Positions 52,519-63,185 of a DNA stretch of 64,000 bases are shown here, one piece after another. A model generated the notes under the pieces. That model had not been told where the DNA came from, did no database searches, and saw nothing but the letters and a program-made list of their open reading frames with translations. The stretch's first letter is position 1. Each line of letters opens with the position of its first letter. The position numbers were made by a program, and so were the translations under genes. The DNA is from Gammaproteobacteria bacterium (GTDB lineage Bacteria > Pseudomonadota > Gammaproteobacteria > Steroidobacterales > GCA-2729495), in assembly GCA_024229935.1 (NCBI GenBank), contig JAAERX010000005.1:1-64000 (forward strand), given 5' to 3'.

Positions 52519-54614
52519 GTAAAACTGCTGATTTTCTGGTGGAGTTAGGCACTGAAGAATTGCCACCCAAGGCATTACTTAAACTAAGTAATGCGTTTGC
52601 AGCCGGTATTGAGAAAGGACTAGCAACCGCTCGGCTCACACACGGAGAAATACTGGCCTATACAACACCACGCAGACTGGCCGTACACGTAAAGGACCTC
52701 ATCACAAATCAGCCTGCACAAGTAATTGAGAGTAAAGGCCCACCAACCAGAATGGCCTATAATGATGATGGCCAGCCCAGTAAAGCTGCACTGGCCTTTG
52801 CCAGAAAATGTGGCGTAGACATCAAAGCACTGGAAACATTAAAAACAGATAAGGGCGAATGGCTGTATTTCAAAGGTGAGGCAACAGGCAAACAAAGCGC
52901 AACATTACTTGGTGAATTAGTAAATAACTCACTAGCTAGCCTGCCTATTCCAAAACGCATGCGCTGGGGTGCCAATGAAGTTGAATTTGTGCGCCCAGTA
53001 CACTGGCTCGTCATGTTATTAGGCAAAGATATTATTAATGCCAATATACTCGGCCTGACTGCTGACCGTCTGACCTATGGGCATCGCTTTCATGCGCCAA
53101 ATGCCATCAAACTAAAAAGCCCTGCTGACTATGTGAGCACACTACGCAACAAGGGTAAGGTTATTGTTGATTTTGCAGAACGAAGAAATATAATTTGTAC
53201 TGCAGCTCAAACAGCAGCCAAAGACGCCGGGGGCGAGGCATTACTAAACCCGGCAGTTGTTGATGAAGTCACAGCACTGGTTGAATGGCCTGTACCGGTT
53301 AGTGGCAGTTTCGATAAACGTTTCCTGAGGCTGCCACGTGAAGTTTTAATCTCCACTTTGCAGGATCACCAGCGATACTTTCCTGTGCAAAAAGCAGGTG
53401 ACTTATTGCCAGCCTTCATAGCAACCAGCAACCTGGAAAGTAAATTACCTGAATGTGTACGCGCTGGTAATGAACGGGTAATCCTGCCCCGACTCGCAGA
53501 TGCTGCATTCTTTTGGGATAAAGACACCAAAATCAGGCTATCTGACCGGCAAGCTGATCTTAATAATGTTGTGTATCAAAAAGGCTTGGGCAGCCTGCAC
53601 GATAAAGCAACGCGTGTAGCGGCTTTAGCCACTACCCTTGTGCCTGCTGTTTCTGCTGATCCAGACACCGTTACACGAGCCACCATGCTTGCACGAACAG
53701 ACCTACTGACTGATATGGTTGGGGAGTTTCCAGAATTACAGGGGCGCATGGGCTACTACTACGCACTTAATGACGGCGAACCCGAAGCTATTGCTATCGC
53801 AATTGAAGAGCAATATCTGCCCCGCCAGGCAGGTGATTGTTTGCCCCGAACGCCTGCCGGGCAAGCGCTCAGTCTTGCGGACCGGCTGGATACACTGGCA
53901 GGTATTTTCTGTCTGGGCAAACGGCCCAGCGGTAATAAGGACCCCTTCAGCCTTCGTCGGCAGGCTCTGGGACTGGTGCGGATACTTGTAGAAAGTAAAA
54001 TAGACATTGACCTGCCTGCATTGCTCTTTGAAGCAGTGGCATTACAACCTGCACAACAAGATAAAAACAAAGTAGTTGCGGAACTTTACACGTTTGTCAT
54101 TGATCGTATGCGAGCATGGTACCTTGATGGGCAATCCAATGATTTTAGCAAAGGTGATATTACAGCAGAGATGTTTGAAGCCGTGCGTAACAGAGCACCT
54201 GCCTCACCCCTGGATTTTCATCAGCGCCTCGCAGCTGTACAGCAATTTATGGGACTTGAAGCAGCCACTAGTCTTGCCGCTGCCAATAAGCGCATTGCCA
54301 ACATCCTGAAAAAAGCAGATGTGGGTTTGACTAAAAATATTGACGAGTCCTTGTTCGACATAAAAGAAGAGCAGCTCTTGTACAACGCCGTTACAGCACT
54401 GCAACCTGACCATCAGGCTGATCTTACTAACCGAAACTACAGCCGTGTTCTACAACGTCTTGCTGATTTACATTCTCCGGTTGATGGTTATTTCGACCAG
54501 GTTATGGTTATGGATGAAAATAAACAGCGGCGCTCTAACCGATTAGCCCAGCTTGAACAGTTACGCAGCCTTTTTCTTGATGTAGCCGATATTTCCTGCC
54601 TGCAGACCTCATGA
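52515..54614 (+). CDS. glyS: Glycine-tRNA ligase beta subunit
   Basis: The 699-residue subunit begins with [14 protein letters not shown], the beta-subunit hallmark, and has the B3/4-like, HD-like and C-terminal anticodon-binding parts (D-K-L-D-T-type [10 protein letters not shown], then L-R-R-Q-A-L-G). It binds tRNA and is needed for charging. The length agrees with E. coli (689). Confidence 0.97.
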   Translation: MSKTADFLVELGTEELPPKALLKLSNAFAAGIEKGLATARLTHGEILAYTTPRRLAVHVKDLITNQPAQVIESKGPPTRMAYNDDGQPSKAALAFARKCGVDIKALETLKTDKGEWLYFKGEATGKQSATLLGELVNNSLASLPIPKRMRWGANEVEFVRPVHWLVMLLGKDIINANILGLTADRLTYGHRFHAPNAIKLKSPADYVSTLRNKGKVIVDFAERRNIICTAAQTAAKDAGGEALLNPAVVDEVTALVEWPVPVSGSFDKRFLRLPREVLISTLQDHQRYFPVQKAGDLLPAFIATSNLESKLPECVRAGNERVILPRLADAAFFWDKDTKIRLSDRQADLNNVVYQKGLGSLHDKATRVAALATTLVPAVSADPDTVTRATMLARTDLLTDMVGEFPELQGRMGYYYALNDGEPEAIAIAIEEQYLPRQAGDCLPRTPAGQALSLADRLDTLAGIFCLGKRPSGNKDPFSLRRQALGLVRILVESKIDIDLPALLFEAVALQPAQQDKNKVVAELYTFVIDRMRAWYLDGQSNDFSKGDITAEMFEAVRNRAPASPLDFHQRLAAVQQFMGLEAATSLAAANKRIANILKKADVGLTKNIDESLFDIKEEQLLYNAVTALQPDHQADLTNRNYSRVLQRLADLHSPVDGYFDQVMVMDENKQRRSNRLAQLEQLRSLFLDVADISCLQTS

Positions 54615-54624
54615 CGACCCCTTA

Positions 54625-55188
54625 ATGACTCTTGAGCAATCTACAGTCGTGGTACTTGATCGGGATGGTGTCATCAATGAAGACTCGCCCGACTTCATCA
54701 AGACCCCTGATGAATGGCACGCCATACCTGGCAGCCTTGAAGCCATAGCCAAGCTAAAACAGGCCGGTTATGAGGTGGCTATTGCCACCAACCAGTCAGG
54801 TGTAGGGCGTGGCCTTTTTAGTATTAATACCCTTTGGGATATCCACCAAAAAATGCTGGGTGAAATACTGGCCAATGGTGGCTACATCAAACGTATTTTC
54901 TTTTGCCTGCATACACCTGAAGATAACTGCGATTGCCGCAAGCCAAAACCCGGTCTGCTGTATCAAATTGCTGAGCACTTTGCTTGTGGCTTTGATCATA
55001 TGATTATGATTGGAGATGCTGCCCGTGATTTAGAAGCCGCAAATGCTGTGGGAGTTCGCTCTATTCTTGTTCGTACTGGCAAGGGTGTTCAAACTGAAAC
55101 AGACCTTAAACAAACAAAACAGCTAGAGGTTTATGACGACCTTGCAGCAGCAGTCACAGCATTATTAGCGGAAGGAATTGCCAACTAA
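54625..55188 (+). CDS. gmhB: D-glycero-beta-D-manno-heptose-1,7-bisphosphate 7-phosphatase
   Basis: The 187-residue HAD-superfamily phosphatase has the DxD motif V-V-L-D-R-D-G-V-I-N near residue 10, T-N-Q-S-G-V near residue 55, and the zinc-binding C-D-C-R-K-P-K-P-G segment near residue 106. It acts in ADP-heptose synthesis for lipopolysaccharide. Position between glyS and plsC matches other gammaproteobacteria. Its stop overlaps the plsC start by one base. Confidence 0.93.
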   Translation: MTLEQSTVVVLDRDGVINEDSPDFIKTPDEWHAIPGSLEAIAKLKQAGYEVAIATNQSGVGRGLFSINTLWDIHQKMLGEILANGGYIKRIFFCLHTPEDNCDCRKPKPGLLYQIAEHFACGFDHMIMIGDAARDLEAANAVGVRSILVRTGKGVQTETDLKQTKQLEVYDDLAAAVTALLAEGIAN

Positions 55189-55922
55189 TGGCTGCACTGA
55201 CAAACCCTTTACGAACCTGTAGATTTATTTTCTTTAATTTACTCAGCTGGCTAACTGTTATCCCATTTGCAATCCTGGTTTTACTTGCATGGCCTTTCGG
55301 CCACCAGGTTTCATACTATTTTGCCCGCCAATGGGCGCTAACTGTCTTATTGCTGGCCCGTTATATTTGTGGTCTGCGTTACAAGGTAGTAGGCCAGGAA
55401 AATATACCCTCACAAAGCAGTGTCTATTGCATTAAACATTCCTCTGCATTTGAAACCTTTGGTGCAGTGGCAATGTTTCCACGCCACTGCTGGGTGCTTA
55501 AAAAAGAATTGCTCTTAGCACCATTCTTTGGCTGGGCGCTTCTCCCACTGAATGCCATCGCTATAGACCGCTCCAAGGGCGGCGCTGCGGTTAGCCAGGT
55601 GATAACTCAAGGCAAGAATCGTTTGCAACGTGGCATCAGCGTGGTGGTATTTCCCGAAGGTACGCGTATGCCAATCGGTACGACAAAGCGTTACGGCATT
55701 AGTGGTGTATTACTGGCACAGGAAAGTGGCGCGCTCATTGTGCCTGTTGCGCACAATGCCGGCTATTTCTGGCCCCGGCGTGGGCTAGGTATAACGCCCG
55801 GTGAGATTACTGTTGTCATAGGCAGGCCTGTCAACCCTGCAGGCAGGGATCCACGAGAACTCAATGAGGAAATTCAGGGCTGGGTAGAAACTCAAGTTGC
55901 CGAACTGCTACTAAAAGATTAA
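55188..55922 (+). CDS. plsC: 1-acyl-sn-glycerol-3-phosphate acyltransferase
   Basis: The 244-residue inner-membrane enzyme has an N-terminal membrane segment (about residues 14-33), the acyltransferase motif K-H-S-S-A-F-E-T (an H-x4-E form of the usual H-x4-D), and F-P-E-G-T-R near residue 162. It adds the second acyl chain to make phosphatidic acid. gmhB-plsC coupling is by a one-base overlap. Confidence 0.9.
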   Translation: MAALTNPLRTCRFIFFNLLSWLTVIPFAILVLLAWPFGHQVSYYFARQWALTVLLLARYICGLRYKVVGQENIPSQSSVYCIKHSSAFETFGAVAMFPRHCWVLKKELLLAPFFGWALLPLNAIAIDRSKGGAAVSQVITQGKNRLQRGISVVVFPEGTRMPIGTTKRYGISGVLLAQESGALIVPVAHNAGYFWPRRGLGITPGEITVVIGRPVNPAGRDPRELNEEIQGWVETQVAELLLKD

Positions 55923-56085
55923 TTGTTAATAAATCAGGCGATGTACGTTCATTTTATGCAGAGAAAAACGCACAAACCTAAAGCAAACAACCAAGCAACA
56001 GCCGGAATAGGGACGCCACTTAAAAAGAAGCGTATATATAAATCCGATTTACGGCAGCTTTAGAAGGACCTAACTATGGTTGATA

Positions 56086-58524
<2,439 letters not shown>

Positions 58525-58542
58525 TTAAGACAGAACGGTAAA

Positions 58543-59622
58543 TTATACCAGAGCTGAGACCTTTCCATGCTCCACGCGGAACATTTCTCCATGTTCCCAT
58601 GCCAAATCCTCAGGCAGATCTCCAGGTTCCAGAGCAGTAACAAACATCTGTGCTGGCATATCCTGAAGCATCTCAAATAGACGGGTTCTATTGTCCCTAT
58701 CCAGCTCTGCAGCAGGATCATCTACAAGCAAAACCAGAGGGTTCTCTAAGTGTTCAGCAACAAATCGTGTTTGTGCAATAACCAGTGCGGCACCCAGCAT
58801 TTTTTGCTGACCACGGGACACCCGGTGACGGGCTCGCCGATCATGTACCTGTAAATTTAAATCAGCCCGGTGAGGGCCCACCTGAGTGGAGCCATAGATT
58901 CGATCACGGGACCAGCTATCTAGTAAGGCCTGCTCTAAACCGGAGTTAGACGACCATCCACGCTTATAGCTACAAATAGACTCAAAAGGAAGATTTTTAG
59001 AGACAATAGACGAAAATAAAGGAAGGTAGTCATCCAGAAAAGAAGCGCGTAACTGATCGACTCGCTCTCCATGGTGCACCAGCTCTATATCCCAGGCCCT
59101 TACAGCAACCTCTGCTTCACCTTGTCGCAACGCCGCATTACGTTGTTTCAGTGCTTTTTGATAACTTCGCCATGTTTCGAGAAACTGATGTTTCACGTGA
59201 AACACCCCCCAGTCCAAGAACCTTCGCCTGAACTCCGGGCCCCCATGAACCAACTCATGGATTTCGGGGTCTATTGCTTGTACGGGCAATAACTGAGCTA
59301 AATCTGCCCCAGTACCGTTTGTATTATTAATTCTTACTCGCCGCTCACCAACAGCAATTTCTACACCAAGCTTATCTGTAAGCTGTTTATCTAAGGGTGT
59401 TGTTTCTCCAAAGAGCGTAAAACGAGGAGAACCGGCCTGGATTAATTCACGATTTCCGCTTCCCCTAAAGGAGCGTCCTCGTCCAAGGTAAAAGAGCCCT
59501 TCCAGCAAGCTGCTTTTTCCACTCGCATTAGGACCGGTAATAATATTTAGGTGTGGATCAGGGACTATTTCGGTATCCGCAAGACAGCGAAAACCTGTGG
59601 CTCGAAATAGTTTAAGGCTCAA
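58543..59622 (-). CDS. recF: DNA repair and replication protein RecF
   Basis: The 359-residue SMC-like ATPase has Walker A G-P-N-A-S-G-K-S (residues 30-37), the R-G-Q-Q-K-M signature-like segment and Walker B L-L-V-D-D-P-A-A-E-L-D. It loads RecA at single-strand gaps through RecOR. It follows dnaN by 23 bases in the usual dnaA-dnaN-recF-gyrB order. Confidence 0.97.
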   Translation of the reverse strand: MSLKLFRATGFRCLADTEIVPDPHLNIITGPNASGKSSLLEGLFYLGRGRSFRGSGNRELIQAGSPRFTLFGETTPLDKQLTDKLGVEIAVGERRVRINNTNGTGADLAQLLPVQAIDPEIHELVHGGPEFRRRFLDWGVFHVKHQFLETWRSYQKALKQRNAALRQGEAEVAVRAWDIELVHHGERVDQLRASFLDDYLPLFSSIVSKNLPFESICSYKRGWSSNSGLEQALLDSWSRDRIYGSTQVGPHRADLNLQVHDRRARHRVSRGQQKMLGAALVIAQTRFVAEHLENPLVLLVDDPAAELDRDNRTRLFEMLQDMPAQMFVTALEPGDLPEDLAWEHGEMFRVEHGKVSALV

Positions 59623-59645
59623 ACTTGCACCGGTGGGACCAGCGC

Positions 59646-60746
59646 CTACAGGCGCATTGGCATAACAACGTAAAGGCTGGCTTTATCACTTGGCGCTCTT
59701 ACAACACAGCTACTGCTCGGGTCTACAAGACCGACCTCAACGTTTTCATCGTTTACTGCAGCCAGGGCATCCAGCAAATAATTTACATTAAAACCAATTT
59801 CCATTTGTTCGCCGCTGTAATCAACTTCAACCTCATCCTCTGCTTCTTCCTGATCAGGGTTGTTTGCAAGAATTCGAATAGACCCTTTATTGAACTCCAG
59901 TCGAACGCCCCGATATTTTTCATTAGACAAAATAGCAGCACGTTGCAGACCCTGCCGGAGCGTATCTCTGCTCGCTTTAACAACGTTGGATTTAGTTGCA
60001 GGTATGACTCTACCGTAATCCGGAAAACGCCCATCAATAAGTTTAGATGTAAAGCGTATGTTTCCGACATCAACCCGAATATGATTACTACCAAAGGCAA
60101 TTTGTACGTGTTCATCACCTTCTAGTAAGCGCTGCAATTCAAGAACGCCTTTACGTGGAACAATTACCTGGTTTAACTCACCGTCTGCTTCCGTTAAAGC
60201 GATATCACACAATGCCAACCGATGACCATCTGTTGCAACAGCCCTCAATTTACCCTCACCTGTCTCGAGTAACAGTCCATTAAGGTAATAACGAACGTCT
60301 TGCTGAGCCATTGCAAAATGGGTCTTGTCCAGAAGTTGGCACAGTTCTCCTTGATTGATCATAAGTGAACGATCCGCACTTATATCTTCTACAACGGGAA
60401 ATTCTGTAGCGGGTAGGGTTGAAAGCACAAACTTACTGCGACCAGACTGCACAGTGAGCCGATCGCCTTTTAGGTTCATTTTTACTACAGAACCTTCTGG
60501 TAAAGCACGGCAAATATCCAGAAGTTTGCGGCCAGGAACTGTAATATCTCCCGGAACATCAATCGTATCTACTTCGCTCTTTGCAACCAATTCAACTTCA
60601 AGATCAGTTGCCGTAACAGCTAAAGAATTCTCTTTTGCTTGTAACAATACATTCGCGAGTACAGGCATGGTTTGGCGTCGTTCTACTACACCAATGACAG
60701 CTTGTAGGGGTTTTAATAACGATTCGCGCGTCGTGCTGAGTTTCAT
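59646..60746 (-). CDS. dnaN: DNA polymerase III beta sliding clamp
   Basis: The 366-residue protein begins M-K-L-S-T-T-R-E-S-L-L-K-P-L and ends Y-V-V-M-P-M-R-L, the conserved clamp C-terminus, with three clamp domains between. It has the standard length of the family. A 265-base gap with DnaA boxes separates it from dnaA, so it may have its own promoter there. Confidence 0.98.
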   Translation of the reverse strand: MKLSTTRESLLKPLQAVIGVVERRQTMPVLANVLLQAKENSLAVTATDLEVELVAKSEVDTIDVPGDITVPGRKLLDICRALPEGSVVKMNLKGDRLTVQSGRSKFVLSTLPATEFPVVEDISADRSLMINQGELCQLLDKTHFAMAQQDVRYYLNGLLLETGEGKLRAVATDGHRLALCDIALTEADGELNQVIVPRKGVLELQRLLEGDEHVQIAFGSNHIRVDVGNIRFTSKLIDGRFPDYGRVIPATKSNVVKASRDTLRQGLQRAAILSNEKYRGVRLEFNKGSIRILANNPDQEEAEDEVEVDYSGEQMEIGFNVNYLLDALAAVNDENVEVGLVDPSSSCVVRAPSDKASLYVVMPMRL

Positions 60747-61011
60747 TCCTTCACCTGTATTTAAAAAATATATGTATATATATTTAGGTAGTTATTATTA
60801 GGGCATAACCTAACAGTTCATAACTAATTTTTTCACTTATTAATCAATACCTTACAAAGCTTTTTCCTGTGGATAACTTCACTCGGTGGTTCGTTGTTCT
60901 CTGTGGATAAACTGTGGCTGTTTATACAGTCAAAAGTTATCCACATTTCGTACAATTTTTATCAACCAGTGTTAAACAACTTGTCCTATAGCATTACAGT
61001 AACCTGTCCAT
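60747..61011. other. Candidate chromosomal replication origin (oriC) between dnaA and dnaN
   Basis: This 265-base gap contains three perfect DnaA boxes: TGTGGATAA at 60868-60876 and 60902-60910, and the opposite orientation TTATCCACA at 60937-60945. A strongly AT-rich stretch lies at about 60760-60865 next to dnaN and could be the unwinding element. Many bacteria have oriC beside dnaA, and gene orientation switches around here. The gap between dnaA and rpmH is the alternative, but I see only one perfect box there. Confidence 0.65.
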
Positions 61012-61021
61012 TCAACAGGTT
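61001..61021. repeat. Inverted repeat at the dnaA 3' end
   Basis: AACCTGT and ACAGGTT flank a seven-base spacer and include the dnaA stop codon. There is no T-run on the minus strand, so a terminator function is doubtful. Confidence 0.4.
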
Positions 61022-62343
61022 AATCCTCGCAGCAATGTTTGGTAATCTTCACGTATCCTATTGTCTGATTCTCTAAGTTCTTTTACCTTTCGACAGGCAT
61101 GCATCACTGTCGTATGGTCTCGGCCACCAAAAGCATCTCCAATTTCAGGCAGACTATGACTTGTCAATTCCTTGGCCAGGCTCATAGCAATCTGGCGTGG
61201 TCGTGTAATAGAACGACTTCGGCTCTTGGAATGCAAGTCCCCTACCCTAATATGAAAATAACTGGCAACCGTTTTCTGAATATTGTCTATGGTAATTAGT
61301 TTATCCTGAACTGCGAGTAAGTCACGCAATGCTTCTTTTGCAAAATCAAGTGAGATAGGTTGGCCGGTAAACAGTGAGTTAGCCATGACCCGGCGTAACG
61401 CACCTTCAAGTTCACGCACATTAGAACGAATATGTTGCGCAATAAAGAATGCTACATCTTCTGGAAGGTCTACTTTTTCAGCCGCCGCTTTGGTCATTAA
61501 AATCGCTGCGCTGGTTTCAAGTTCTGGGGGTTCAATTGCCACGGTAAGACCCCAGCCAAACCTGGATTTTAAACGCTCCTCGAGCCCCGAAACTTCTTTG
61601 GGGTAGCGATCACACGTAAGAATCACTTGTTTTTGGCCCTCAAGTAAGGCATTGAAAGTATGAAAGAATTCTTCTTGTGACTGCTGTTTTCCAGCAAAAA
61701 ACTGAATATCATCGATTAATAAAGCATCGAGAGAACGGTAGTTCTTCTTGAAGTCATTCATGGCGTTATGCTGCAGCGCTTTAACCATATCACTGACAAA
61801 TTTTTCTGAATGTACGTAGGCAACCCGTGCACCTGGCCGCTGGGAACATATTTGGTTACCTATGCTGTGCATAAGGTGCGTTTTGCCTAGACCAACACCA
61901 CCCGCAATGAATAATGGGTTATAGGACAAGCCTGGGTTTTGACTCACCTGAAATGCCGCAGCTCGTGCCAGTTGATTGCTTTTACCTTCAACATAGGTAT
62001 CAAAGGTGTAGGCTGGATTCAGCGCTCCTCCGGGTAGCGGTTGCGTGTTGTCACCATCACTGGGATTGATCTGTATGCCGTCGGTAATAATGGCAGCTGG
62101 TTTATGGCCTACCTCAATGCTGACTGACCCGGTAGGCCAGTCAGTCGTATCATTGATAATTTCATCAATTTGCCGTTTGCAGTTGGTATTGACCCAATCA
62201 ACAATAAATCGATTAGGTGCGAGTAATCGCAGGCCGTGCGGCTCTTCAATCGGCTGCAGGGGCCGTATCCAGGTATTGATTTGCTGTTCGGTAAGGTCTG
62301 CTTGGAGAGCTTGTAAACATTGATTCCAAATAGATGGTTGCAC
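61012..62343 (-). CDS. dnaA: Chromosomal replication initiator DnaA
   Basis: The 443-residue protein has an N-terminal DnaB-interaction domain, a short linker (about residues 85-110), the AAA+ domain with Walker A G-G-V-G-L-G-K-T (148-155) and [10 protein letters not shown], and the C-terminal DNA-binding domain with the signature [11 protein letters not shown]. The start is GTG at 62343. It binds the DnaA boxes listed in this region and probably controls its own transcription through the box at 62414-62422. Confidence 0.98.
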   Translation of the reverse strand: MQPSIWNQCLQALQADLTEQQINTWIRPLQPIEEPHGLRLLAPNRFIVDWVNTNCKRQIDEIINDTTDWPTGSVSIEVGHKPAAIITDGIQINPSDGDNTQPLPGGALNPAYTFDTYVEGKSNQLARAAAFQVSQNPGLSYNPLFIAGGVGLGKTHLMHSIGNQICSQRPGARVAYVHSEKFVSDMVKALQHNAMNDFKKNYRSLDALLIDDIQFFAGKQQSQEEFFHTFNALLEGQKQVILTCDRYPKEVSGLEERLKSRFGWGLTVAIEPPELETSAAILMTKAAAEKVDLPEDVAFFIAQHIRSNVRELEGALRRVMANSLFTGQPISLDFAKEALRDLLAVQDKLITIDNIQKTVASYFHIRVGDLHSKSRSRSITRPRQIAMSLAKELTSHSLPEIGDAFGGRDHTTVMHACRKVKELRESDNRIREDYQTLLRGLTC

Positions 62344-62413
62344 GTGCTCTATCCGTGGTTAGTTTTATTGTTGACGGTAGGAGGACGAGCAAGTTTATAC
62401 CCCTTAATCAGAG

Positions 62414-62422
62414 TTATCCACA
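62414..62422 (+). promoter_or_regulatory. DnaA box upstream of dnaA
   Basis: A single perfect TTATCCACA lies in the 221-base gap between divergent dnaA and rpmH, about 70 bases before the dnaA start. It could serve autoregulation or belong to the origin. Confidence 0.75.
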
Positions 62423-62433
62423 GGCAAATGCTA

Positions 62434-62462
62434 TTGACAAGACATGGGTCCCGGCGTAACCT
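62434..62462 (+). promoter_or_regulatory. Possible sigma-70 promoter of rpmH
   Basis: A perfect -35 TTGACA (62434-62439) is followed after 17 bases by a poor -10 (TAACCT, 62457-62462). It points toward rpmH, about 100 bases before its start. Confidence 0.4.
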
Positions 62463-62564
62463 TCCGCGCTCTTTTCCGGAACCATACCATTGTTTCCGGT
62501 CAGGTTTCCTTAGCTATTAATTAAGGATACCGGTGACTTTTTATCTCATGGTTTTCAAGAAAAA

Positions 62565-62699
62565 ATGAAACGTACATATCAACCGAGTCGCATCAAGCGC
62601 AAACGTACACATGGTTTTCGTGCAAGAATGGCCACCAAGGGTGGTCGTTTAGTATTAAAACGTCGCCGTCGGAAGCAGCGCGCGCGTCTGAGTCACTAA
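62565..62699 (+). CDS. rpmH: 50S ribosomal protein L34
   Basis: The gene encodes 44 residues, the standard length: it begins [14 protein letters not shown], has the [13 protein letters not shown] middle and ends in a run of Arg and Lys. It is part of the large ribosomal subunit. Divergent from dnaA and just upstream of rnpA, the usual bacterial arrangement. Confidence 0.98.
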   Translation: MKRTYQPSRIKRKRTHGFRARMATKGGRLVLKRRRRKQRARLSH

Positions 62700-62710
62700 A
62701 ATAATCCCCG

Positions 62711-62729
62711 CTCGGCAAATTCTGCTGAG
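62711..62729 (+). promoter_or_regulatory. Hairpin between rpmH and rnpA
   Basis: CTCGGCA pairs with TGCTGAG (one G-T pair) on a five-base loop. CCCC at 62706-62709 could further pair with GGGG at 62742-62745, which is the likely rnpA ribosome site. The structure may limit rnpA expression relative to rpmH. Confidence 0.5.
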
Positions 62730-62753
62730 TGATCTCAAAAAGGGGATGAGAAA

Positions 62754-63185
62754 ACGTCAAGTAAAACCCTCAGCTTTAGCCGTACATTCAGGCTGACTAC
62801 GCCCGCAGAATTTGCTCGCGTATTCAATCGGGCCAGACGTACTAGTGACCGTTATTTCACGGTTTTGTATCGTGATAATGACAACGTTACGGCTCGCCTG
62901 GGCTTTGCTGTTGCTAAGAAACATATACCTGCAGCTGTTGGGCGGAATCGGGTTCGTCGTATCGTTAGAGAAAGTTTTCGAAAATTTCGCACCGAATTAG
63001 GCTCTATCGACATTATAATTATGGCGCAGTCACCGGCTATTTCTGCGAGCAATACAGAATTATTTGCCAGTGTGGAGCAACACTGGGAAAAACTTCGCTT
63101 AGGTGAAGATAAAATCAGGCAGCCACAACGACGAAGTAGAAATAAAAGGTCAACCAGGAAAGTGAGCAAGGACAACAAGCATTAA
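62754..63185 (+). CDS. rnpA: Ribonuclease P protein component, start codon unresolved
   Basis: The protein is clearly RnpA: F-R-L-T-T-P-A-E-F-A-R-V-F near the start, L-G-F-A-V-A-K-K in the middle, and the RNR signature G-R-N-R-V-R-R-I-V-R-E-S-F-R. It binds the RNase P RNA and helps remove tRNA 5' leaders. The frame is open from 62733, but between that and the conserved region no ATG, GTG or TTG occurs. The start drawn here is ACG 62754, eight bases after AAGGGG; the alternative is ATG 62746 in the neighbouring frame with a one-base shift in the A-run 62751-62754. Length would be about 143 residues. Confidence 0.85.
   Translation, partial: TSSKTLSFSRTFRLTTPAEFARVFNRARRTSDRYFTVLYRDNDNVTARLGFAVAKKHIPAAVGRNRVRRIVRESFRKFRTELGSIDIIIMAQSPAISASNTELFASVEQHWEKLRLGEDKIRQPQRRSRNKRSTRKVSKDNKH

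Noticed and set aside
62746-62796. 16-codon open frame starting M-R-K-R-Q-V-K upstream of rnpA
   Set aside because: It is in the wrong frame for rnpA, has its Shine-Dalgarno directly abutting the ATG, and stops quickly; more likely the displaced start of rnpA itself.
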